From NCBI GenBank assembly GCA_029961685.1, contig JARWKL010000006.1:3286001-3350000 (forward strand): 64,000 nt of DNA, written 5' to 3'. This document shows, piece after piece, positions 48,101-59,500 of the stretch; the stretch's first letter is position 1, and each line of letters opens with the position of its first letter. This DNA comes from Aristolochia californica. Its lineage: Eukaryota; Streptophyta; Magnoliopsida; Piperales; Aristolochiaceae. The position numbers and the translations under genes are program-made. Under the pieces are notes generated by a model. The model made no database searches. It was not told where the DNA came from and saw only the letters and a list, made by a program, of their open reading frames with translations.

Positions 48101-51100
48101 TTTCTTATCTCTTTTTTGTAAGCTTATTTTCTTCTTAAAATTATTTTTGTTACTGTTTGGTCTCTTTGCTATGGTGTTCCATTGCAGATTCAGCCTCTGG
48201 TCAAACCTACCAATGTAATCATTAATATTCCAGATTTAGAGTACTCTTGGCATGATCTTGTCTCTAAGGGTGAGCTTCAATGTTAAACGTTTACTCTTCT
48301 GCAGGAATAAAATGATTTTTTACTCCATAACATACGGTCTGATGATCATTCTTCTTCTTTTTTTTTTTGTGAACTGAATGATCATTCATTATACAGTATG
48401 TGTACAATGAGAAAATCTATTATTTCTTGCTTCATCTCTGGCTTGGTGTGAACAGATTGTTGGGTTGATATGATTGTATCGTTTTGTATATCTAATAGTT
48501 TTCAGTTGCTCATTTACTTTCTGCTAATCCACAAAGATTAGGTATTTGAGCTTAAATTATGATCATGGTGACTCTTGCTTCTGCTAGACATGTTATTTAT
48601 GTTCATATTGTGTTGCTTCAGCTAGACATGTTATTTATGTTCATATTGTGTTGTTGCTGGAATAACGTCTTTTATTTTTTGCCAATTTCCTACTAAGAAA
48701 GATATCGTGAATGCAAAGTTCTCATATATTTTTTATGATTATTTTATGCAGGCAACCATCATGTTTTGACAGTTGTTAGCCTGTGGGCACCTGTTGTGGC
48801 AGTATGTTTTTTATTGTAGTGTGGTTTGGTTATGCCATTTGACATAGCATCTCTCAAACAAAAACTTAATTGCATTTTTCAGATCTACATCATGGACATC
48901 CACATATGGTACACTCTCATGTCTGCTGTTGTTGGTGGTTTGATGGGTGCCCGGGGTCGTTTAGGAGAGGTAGTGCTGCACAGCTGTGCTAGATCTTGTA
49001 GGCCTTTTTGTTCCCCATTTGGTGGATCGTTGAATATATAATATTAAAAGATGCTCGATGAATGTTCATTTGTTTATAATGGTAACTTATTCCAATTGAT
49101 TGTAATTATTGTCACATATACTGCAGATTCGCACAATTGAGATGGTCCATAAGCGCTTTGAGAGCTTCCCAGAAGCCTTTGTGAAAAATCTTGTGTCAAA
49201 CCAAACAAGAAGGTTGCTGTTGAGATGTGCATACTATCATTTTCTTTTCCCCTTAAACTCAAGTACGTTTCTTTTGTGTCTCTTGCTGAATGTTGCCTAT
49301 TTCTCTTCCAGGATGGCTGTTGAAAGACAACAATCTCAGGTATGTATTTCTGCCTGTATTTTTCAAGTTGTGCTCTGTCTTATGAAGAATGGAACTGTTA
49401 TTGCATTCAAATGTGTCTGCTCTGAGAGGAATTTTTGCTTTCTTTTAAGGATCCTTTTCTTTTGAAAATCAGTCTCCAGAAATTGGCATTCTGTATCGTG
49501 GTTTCATGCAAGAACAATGATATCTAAGGGCAGCATTTTTTTTTTAAATGTTGATAATTTTATTTCAAAGAAAAAGAAGATACAGCAAGGGAGACCTCCC
49601 CTAACAACAAGAGATTGAGAGAGGGGGAGGGGGGGTGGCTAATTTAGCGCACAAATCAGCAACCGAATTGGCTGATCTAGGTACATGAGACCAAGTTCAA
49701 GAAATGCTGCTGATCTTGTAATTAGTTGTTTTTTCAAATATGTAGAAAGTGTGGGCAATATGCAATGAGAAAAAAGCTAAGTTTCCAAAGGATATAAGAG
49801 CCTAACAGAAGGATCATTAAGACAAAGCAAAAGAACATTGAAGTCACAAAAAAAGGAATCTATTTAACAGAAGAGCATTGCCCACAACTAGGTGTTGAGA
49901 GGAGGATTTCAATTCTAGCCAAGGAAGTAGTTAGCTGTTGGAGGTAATTCATTGTTGATTATTTCAGGATCCTCAAGAAGTGGACAAAATATATGCAGCA
50001 AAGTTCTCTCCGTTCTGGAATGAGATAATAAAAAGCTTGCGAGAAGAGGATTATATCAGTAACAGGTATGATGCATCATGCGGCTGAATATATGTATGTA
50101 TATATCTACATCTATATATTATATTTGTGAGGTGCAGATGGATATGTTTTAGTATATGGATTGTCTTTCAAAACAGTTATTTTTTTTTTTTTTTTTTGAA
50201 AAGGTTCAAACCCTGTATTTTGAAACAAAATCATCACCGTTTAAAAAAAATGCTGTATTTTGCTCCTTGTTAATGTTTTCACCATTCTTTATTTCTTTGG
50301 CTGTTATTTTAGGTATATGCTATTTGAAAGGTGCAGATGGGATATGTTTTATCTTTCAAACACAGTTTTATTTCTCTTTTAAAAACGTTTCCGGAGTTGT
50401 TTTTTTTTTTCTTGAAATGTCTCGTTTCTTCATTTTTTTGTTTGTTATTTTAGAGAGATGGACTTGCTTTCAAATCCAAGCAACAGTGGCAGCTTAAGAT
50501 TAGTCCAGTGGCCTTTGTTTCTTCTAAGTAGTAAGGTATATGCTGTTCACTTATTCAACCATTACTATGGTGCCTTATTCTAGTCTCTTGAGTTGCTACT
50601 TAAACTATCTTGTTTCTGTGACTGTTAGATTCTGTTGGCTATAGATTTGGCATTGGACTGCAAGGATACACAGGCTGACCTATGGAGCAGAATATCTCGT
50701 GATGAGTACATGGCATATGCTGTTAAGGAGTGCTACTACAGTATTGAGAAGATTTTACACTCGCTGGTTGATAGAGAAGGAAGACTCTGGTATAGACTTT
50801 TTGGTTTTTTCTTTTGTTATGTCGTTAAGATGATATTGGTTTCAGTGGAGTTGCAAGAATTGGATTCTATCTTTGTTTCTTATGTAATGTTTCTTCAAAA
50901 TACAAGTATGTAATCTGATCTCCTTTATTAGCTAAGGAGGGGGTTAACCCGCAATCTCGTTAACCCGCAATCTCTTATTGTAAAGGGTTCCCCCCTCCTG
51001 TTCTGTCTTCCTTAGCCTTCGGACTTTGAAACGAAACATGTCCTTTTTCAAAAACAAAATCTGATCTCCTTTATTTACCATGATATTCTCAGGGTAGAGA

Positions 51101-53449
51101 GGTTGTACCATGAGATTAATGACAGCATCATGGAAGGTTCTCTTCTGGTGACATTATCACTCAAAAAGTTGCCACTTGTTGTCTCAAGACTCACAGCATT
51201 GACTGGTTTGCTAGTAAGTGTGACTGGATCTTCTTTAATTGTCAATGTGGTTGTGGTCTTTCTTTTACTAGATTTCTTTGGAAAGATACTTTCTTTTTTG
51301 TGATCTTGTATCTCCTTTTCTTAAATGAAATTATCATTGTTTCAAAAAGATGTAGTTGTGATTCTTAGCTGTTTTTAAAATTTTAAAGTTTCCGCTTTTG
51401 TTTGTTGAAAAGATTCATTTTTATGATAAAACAACAAGTAGATTATCATTTTTGCTGCTGGCCTAGGCCTGCCTTAAAAAGGGTCTGGGAGTGTTATTGT
51501 ATCAGGTAGGTTGATGGCTGGTGTAAAACGTTTGCCACATGTTACAACATGAATCAAGGATTATATAGTCGGTCCTTATATTTATGGGACAGACAAGCAG
51601 AATGTTGCATTTCCATTTTGTTATTATGTTGCTGTATTTATAAGATTATGTATAAAATTCTCCTCTGCAGATACGAAATGAGACCCCTGAACTAGCAAGA
51701 GGTGTTGCAAAGGCTGTGTTTGACCTATATGATGTTGTTACTCATGACCTGTTGTCATCAAATCTAAGGTACTGAGGTTCCCATATACTACTGTTTTCTG
51801 CATGGTGTTGAAATTTGTTAATGATGGTGTTGAAATTTGTATTGGAAAATTATAACAAAATATATCAACTGTTCTGGAAAATTAGATATATCAACTGATT
51901 AGTTTTTATATTTTTCAGGGAGCAATTCGATACATGGCAAATTTTAGCAAGGGCAAGAAATGAAGGCCGCCTCTTTTCTAAGATAGAGTGGCCCAAGGAA
52001 CCTGAAATTGTATGCCACTTTTTGAATAATTCTCGATGCATTTGAGTTAATTATATGTTGTGCTAATTGTTTAGTTAATCTCTACTGCAGAAGGAGCAGG
52101 TGAAAAGGTTGCACCTTCTTCTCACTGTAAAGGATTCATCAGCTAATATTCCGAAGAATTTAGAAGCAAGGAGGCGGCTTGAGTTTTTTACCAACTCTTT
52201 ATTCATGAAAATGCCTTCTGCAAAGCCTGTCAGCGAGATGATTTCTTTCAGGTATTTGTAGGACTACAACTATGAGTACATCTAACTATGACTACAACTA
52301 TGTGTTTCTTTGAATGTGCACATCTAACTTGATCTCTTTGCTTGAATATAGTGTGTTTACCCCGTACTACAGTGAGACTGTATTGTACAGTTCCTCGGAA
52401 CTACGGGTTGAAAATGAGGATGGCATCTCTATACTTTTCTATCTTCAAAAAATCTTTCCAGGTAATCGTCCTTTTTCCTTTTATTAGATCAGCAATCTCT
52501 GTTATTTTGTTATTCTTGTTTTCATAATATTGAACTTATCTGTTCAGCATCTTATGTGGTTGTATAGTGTTTTAAATCATGTTAAAACGTCACTCTCCGA
52601 AAAAAGAAGAAAATCATGTGAATACCTTGTGGCAATTCTCTGTTCAATTGATGCCCTGCTCATGCAGCATCTTCATTAATTGGTTGACTTCATACTGACT
52701 GTCTTTTGAATAGATGAATGGGAGAACTTTTTGGAACGGATTGGTCGTGGTGAATATACCGGAGATGCTGAATTACAAGATAGCTCAAGGGATGCCCTGG
52801 AGCTGCGATTTTGGGTATCTTACCGTGGCCAAACTTTGGCCAGAACAGGTAAGAGATTTAAATTAGCTTTATCTTGGTATCAGGCCTATATGTTCCCTGG
52901 TGCATGTGATACTTCTGCTTTAGGTTTTTTTCTAGTGACAAATATTTACAAGACATTTTTGCTCACGAGTAACACTCTAACAGACTATTTGTTGCTCTTT
53001 AAAATTTAGTGCGTGGTATGATGTACTATAGAAGGGCCTTAATGCTACAAAGTTATTTGGAAAAGAGAGTGCTTGGAGGTAATAATAATGACAATCCCAA
53101 TATTTGTTATGTTGATCTTACTTGAAACTTTCTTACCCCTTTTGCCTAACCTTGAAGAAATTGAGGATGGCAATTCTGGATTTGATTTCACTAGCGTAGA
53201 AGGATATGAACTGTCTCGTGAATCTCGGGCACAAGCTGATTTGAAATTTACATATGTGGTGTCATGCCAAATTTATGGGCAACAGAAACAGAAAAAGGCT
53301 CCAGAGGCCGCTGATATTGCCCTTCTGTTACAAAGGTTGGTCATTTCTTTTCTGCATGTTTTCATTTGTCTAATAATGCATGAGTGATAGAATTATTGAC
53401 CTTATGTTGGAGCTCCTGTCTAATGTTAATGGAAATTAGGTAAGAAGTA

Positions 53450-53502
<53 letters not shown>

Positions 53503-56500
53503 TGAAAAGGTGATGATTTTATTGCAAACAAAAGGAAAACATAAAATACATCAAGGGAGCCCTCCTTTTACAACAAGAGATTGCAGGGTGGTTCCTAATT
53601 TAGCATAAGAGTCAGCAATAGAGTTTACTGATTGGGAAATATGAGACCATGTACATGAAATAGACGAAACAAGGTCCAAAATATCTAGGAAAACATACCA
53701 ATGACACCATGGAGGGCTTGAGGGTGAAGAACACCAGCCGATCACCATTTTAGAGTCTCTTTCAATGATGAGGAGGCCGCTAAACTAGTATAAGGGAAGA
53801 TTAGAAGACCATGAAGAATGCCTGAAAGCTCAGCAATAGTAGAATCAGCAATGCCTATTGGTCCAGAATTTGAGATGAGGGGGTGCCTCCAAAAAGAAGT
53901 AATTTATAAATGATATCTAACCCTTTTTTTTTTTTGAAGACAATGAGAAATGATCCTCCAGTATCAGCATGTAGCAAAAAGATGAAATACGTATAACCAA
54001 GAAATGTCCTATGTGAAAGCAAGTGGGAGGAATTTCTCAACAACAAGATGTTGCTAGAACATTCAAAAAGATAAAAAAAATGTTGTTAGGATCCATTCAT
54101 CGTGGGAGAATCAGCCAGATGGTTGGCTTTGCGCGGAATGTGTATCCCAAGTTGCTAAGTTGAGAAAATGTTCACAATCTCATTGACATATTAGTGGACT
54201 GCTAAGGAAGATCAGAATAACCAAAAACCCAACTAATATGTAAGTCTGAGGACATTGCCTTTATCCTCCAATTGCTTGATTAACAACCTTTCTAGGCTCA
54301 AAAGTGGAGAGGCTCGGCTTGAGACGAAGATTATTTGAAGAGATATTTTCTCATTAACACCATCCACAGATCTAGTTTTCCCTTTGAAAGTGTGACTTAT
54401 CCTCTCTTTCTACATGGCCAATGTGATGGCTGCAAAGGACAAATGCCAAAGGAGTTTCCTAAACTTAGTTGTATGCCAATGAAAAAGCTGCTATCAATGT
54501 TGTTTGATCTGACCTCTCCATTGATCTGAAAGGTTGCTGCGCAGGGTTCAACAAGAAAAACCTGCCAATCGATTGGGCATGATGATGAAAATAAATAACA
54601 GTCAGACCAGAATCACTGCAACAATGATTTCTCATAGTTCATCAATGACTATTGTCTCATTGACCCATCACTGGCTGATGTATACGTGGTGGAATAGCAG
54701 ACATATTCTCATACTCTGAATACTTGTCAGTTTCCTTGTGAACCAAGAATGGGTAGTGACATACACCCAACTACTGGATGAGTTTTGTCTTTGGACAGCC
54801 TCAGACCACAGCCCAGTATCGTTTGAACACCCCTCGCTTTGCTCTGAAGTTGGATCTTGAGAAGGCCTTTGATAGGGTAAATTGGGATCTTCTGGATGAC
54901 TTATTGGGTCGGATGGGATTTGGCGACTGATGATGATTATGGATTAGGAGCTGCCTCTCTTCGGCCTCCTTCTCCCTTCTCATCAATGGGATAGTTTGAG
55001 GCTTCTCAAGGGGACCCACGAATAGGACTAGGAGATCTGTTATCCCCTCTCTTATTCAATATTGTTGCTGAGCTCCTCTCATCTATGATCTACAAGGCTA
55101 AGGATGTTGGCTGGTTGGAGCTGATTAGCAGTATTGCCGCTTTTGATGTTCCCCTTCTCCAATATGTGGATGACACTCTTATCTTTGCGGTCGGATCCTT
55201 GGATTACATTATGAAGAGCAAGGCTTTGCTGGGATTATTTGAAATTGCTTTAGGTCAGAAAATCAACTAGCAGAAGACCACTCTAATGGGGTTTAATATC
55301 AACCCGGATCAATAAGGAGCTTTTGAACCTGGTTATTGAAAGGCTGGAGATTCGGCTGGCCACCTGGAGGGGCCCCACTTTCTTTCAAAGGCTGGAAGAC
55401 TTATTTCTTCCCAAATCCTGTTTGGTCGGTATCCCCAATTATTTTCTCTCATTTTTGCATTGACCTGCTTCAATTTGCTAGCAAATCGATAGATTGATGA
55501 GAAGAATTCTTTTGCATGGTACCTCTTCGTACTTTAAGTTCCATCTTGTGGCTTCAAAGAGCAACTCCATGACAAGCTGTTTATTGAAGGAGACTCAAAG
55601 ACTGTCATCAGCTGGTGTTCAAAAGATTGCTCCCCCCCCCTTGGCGCCATTGGCGTATCACTGATTGTATTGTTGTCATTGTGTCTTCCATTCATTGTAA
55701 TTGGAACCTCGTTCCTAGATCAACCAATTTTTTGTCTGATAAATTGGCAAAATTCGGAACCTCCCAACAATCTCTCATTGTTTGGGAAGACTTCCCCCCT
55801 TGTAATCTGCTCGTTTGAGCTTCTCTTAATAAAATTCAGCATCATTTAAAAAAAAGTTTCATCTTGTGGGCTGGAAGGATGTGTAAACTTCCAAATCTAG
55901 AGGAGGTTTGGGTATTCGGCTTACCAAAGATATTAACATGACCCTCCTCCTCAAGTGGATTTGGAAATTCCACAATGTTGGTGACAACCTTTGGAGATCG
56001 ATGGTGACTTCCAAACTAAACTGGCAGGAGCACTTGTTGACCTCAGAAGGAAGGAGATATGCCCTCTTTCCAATATGGAGAGCTATCTACCTTCTTTTCC
56101 CTTTATTCTGTTCGGGCATTCAGTTTCACGTTGGTAATGGTTGCTCGATTCGGTTTTGGAGGATTGGTGGGTCAGATCTGGGCCTTTGAGGACTTCCTTC
56201 AATAGTGTTTGGTGGGCTTCCACCCAATATTGTCTCTCAGTTGCTGATGTTTGGGGATCTGGTGCTTGGGACCTCCGCTTCCGTCGTGGTCTTGACGATT
56301 CAGATGCCCTGCTTGCTTCTCGCCTTCTGGAGGCAATTTCCTCTTCTAGGCCTAGAGATTCCTTGGCTAAATCGATGATTTGGTTGTCAGAGGCTAGTGG
56401 TGCGTTTTTTGTCTATTCCATTTACTCCCTCATCAAGGGATGGATTGAAGCATCTCTTGATCATGATGTAGCTCTTATTTGGCAATTATGTGCCCCCTTG

Positions 56501-59500
56501 AAGGTTGAATTCTTCTTGTGGAGTGTCGGGCTCAATAAAATTCTCACTGCTAACAACCTTCACCATCGTGGTAACCACAATGTGTGCACCTCTTGCCCTC
56601 TCTGTGGTCTCGAGGAGGAGACTATCAATTATCTTCTCATATCTTGCCCCTTCTCTTGGTCGGTTTGGATGAGCACTCTCAGTCGGATTGGCCTTCAATT
56701 ATGTTTGCCTCATGACCTCCTCCCGGTCGGTCGTATGCTTCTTGGGATTTCTATCTCCAAATTGGGCAAGATGATCATGTCTACTTGTGTTGCCTTCATT
56801 CCCTAGGGCATCTAGAAGGAACACAATAATAAGCAATTCATTGCAAAATACCTCTCCCATGAGCGGGTCACCTCTTCTATCATTGGCCTCATCTCCTCTT
56901 GGCTTCACTGTAGGAAGGAGTTTTCCTCTCTTTCGGGTCACTTGCTTAGGGACAATTGGAGTGCCATTGCTCAAATGGGCTCCCCGACGAGACCTCCCAC
57001 TATGCAAGAGTGGCAGCCTCCTCAACCGGGCTTAACTAAACTGCATTTCGATGGTAGCTCCCTCGACCATCCTAGTATGGCAGGCTTTTGTCGTCTTTCG
57101 TGATTCTGAGGCAATCAGCTCATGTCATACTTTGGGCCTATGGATATTTCAGATTGCACTTCTGCAGAGCATCAAGCCTCCTCAATGGACTCACTGTCTT
57201 TTGTGAGTATCTCTCCAGCCCTCTCTACATTGAGGGAGACTCGGCAGTGATTATTGGATGGTTTTCCTCTCCCTCCACCCCACTGTGACGGCATTGGAAT
57301 GCTTACTACTCTGTTTTGGACATTCTCCCTTCATTACTTGTATTTAGTTCCATGTTCCCAAATGTGCCAATTCTGTTGTTGATTCTTTTGCTAAGCAGGG
57401 AGCCTCTCTCCAATCCCTTGTCGTAAGGGGTGTGCTTCCCTAGTTTGTTATTTGCTTCTCTTAGTTAATAAAATTATCACTTTATAAAAAAAAAAACAAG
57501 TTTGAGAGAGAATTTAGGAACAAATATGACAAATTGCGGTGATATAAAAGTAGATGGAATCAATGTACCTATTCTTCGTATGCATTGGTCCATCGGCCAA
57601 GTTAACATTTTTTTATAGAAGTTGACTTTTTTAAATAAAAAAACAAGGTGGACATATCTGACATGTGAGTTAACGCTCTCGTGTCAAAGACCCAAGTGGA
57701 GGATGGACACACATGAAGGGCCGACATACCTGAATTGGCCAATGTGGCTGTAGGAGTAGAAGATCGAGTCACAAATGCTGAAGAGGAGGTAGCATTAAAT
57801 CGTGCCATACGTTGAATCAATTGCTGCATTTCATTGGAGGTGCCTCTTACAACTTGTACATGGATGATTCAGAACTCTAATGAACAAGAGAGTTGACCCA
57901 TGCAGGTTTACCAAACTTCTCCCAACACTTTTCAGAGAAGTGGTTTGTACAGCCTCATTGAATACATTTCTATTTGGTTTAGTGTCACCTCTACCTTTTC
58001 CTCTTCCTTAATTATCTTTGCCTTTTCTTCTATTGTTCCAATTCTGCCCTGAGAGTTCAGTGCTGATGTTGGAATGCTGGCCACGTCTAGCCTTCTTTGC
58101 ACGCAATACTTGACTATAGGCTGTGGATAATGATTGAGCATCCTCAAAGGCTAATAATTAAGCTCTAATAGAGTCAAATTCATGGCCTAATCCATCAAGA
58201 CATTTAGCAATGTGTACTTGTCTATTCTGTTTTCTTATTCCCCTTTTGTTCGTAGTGATGGGATGAAAAGCATTAATCTCCTGTAGTATATGAATCAACT
58301 TACTGTAGTATGTAGTGACAGACCTCTGACCTCTTTTGAGGCTAAACATTTTGGCATACAGCTAAAAAACACGTGACAAATTGCTTTCTTGTGCATAAAC
58401 AGATTCTAAGGAATTCCACATTTCCTTAGTTGTGCCATAGTTCATTACCTGATTTCTTAAGTCAGTATTTAGGTTGTTAAGTATCTAGGTCGTAACCTGA
58501 CTATCTCCAGCTTCCCAGTCTCCATTCAATGGGACAAGAGGGTCATCCCTAATGAATTTTGTCTTTTTCTTACCCTTCAAATGTTGAGTGACTGATCTTG
58601 ACCAACTCTAGTAATTTTGGCGATTGAGTCTCTCAGTAGTTATCATAATAGTATCCCTTCTTTCTGAACTTATAGAACCCCTTGAAGGAGTAAAAACCTC
58701 ACCCCAATTAACCATTAACCATTAGAGTTCCTAAACAACTCCAAAACAACACACAAAGTCAATATACACAGTTGTTGTGGGCCCCACTTTGCAGAAAAAA
58801 ATTAGGGTCTTACAAACTGGAAGAACCAATTTACCCTAACATGCAATTCTATCTTCATTTGGGCATGATACTGGTGCTGGGGACTTGAGAGCATCAAAGC
58901 CTGCGATGCAGCCTTGCTGTCGAGTTTTTTCTTGATCAAGCCCTATACTATGAGAAAGATTTCAATCAATTATCTGAATTCATGATTGATATTCATCTGC
59001 ATAAGTGGTTCAGGATTTTATATCACATTTCTGATTGGGACCAAGTCATGATTGGTGATTTGGGATTTGCAGTTTTCTGTTTGTTTTTGTTGCAGAACAT
59101 TGTGAGGGTTCAGGTGGAGGGGATGCGTTGGGCAGGGTCAGAAGTGGGCCTGCGGAAAAGAAGAGTTGCAAATTGGTGAGAGGTTGGGAGAGGGGGTGGG
59201 CATTCTGGTTTGTGTTGAAGCATACAGAGGGGCTGCAATGCTTTTGTGCTGCTGATTTGAATGGCCAAGATGGGGGTGGATGGAGGGAGCTTTTAGATAC
59301 GTCATTGACGTCCACAGAACAGCAAGATCAGGTGGTCTTTAGAAGGGGAATAGTGTATTGAAGCTTTTCTGTGTGAGTGTGGTGGATTAGTTGCTCTGCA
59401 CTTTAGGAATTAAGACTGGATGGCTGGAAAAGTGTAAGGGGCATTATCATAGAAGTAGTGGGGTCAGGGCGCATGACTCAGATGTGTGGATCACACTTGA

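Noticed and set aside
53456..53484. (TA)n run as a functional origin or regulatory site
   Set aside because: Lies at the tail of LINE H within its duplication, so it is most simply an expanded tail.
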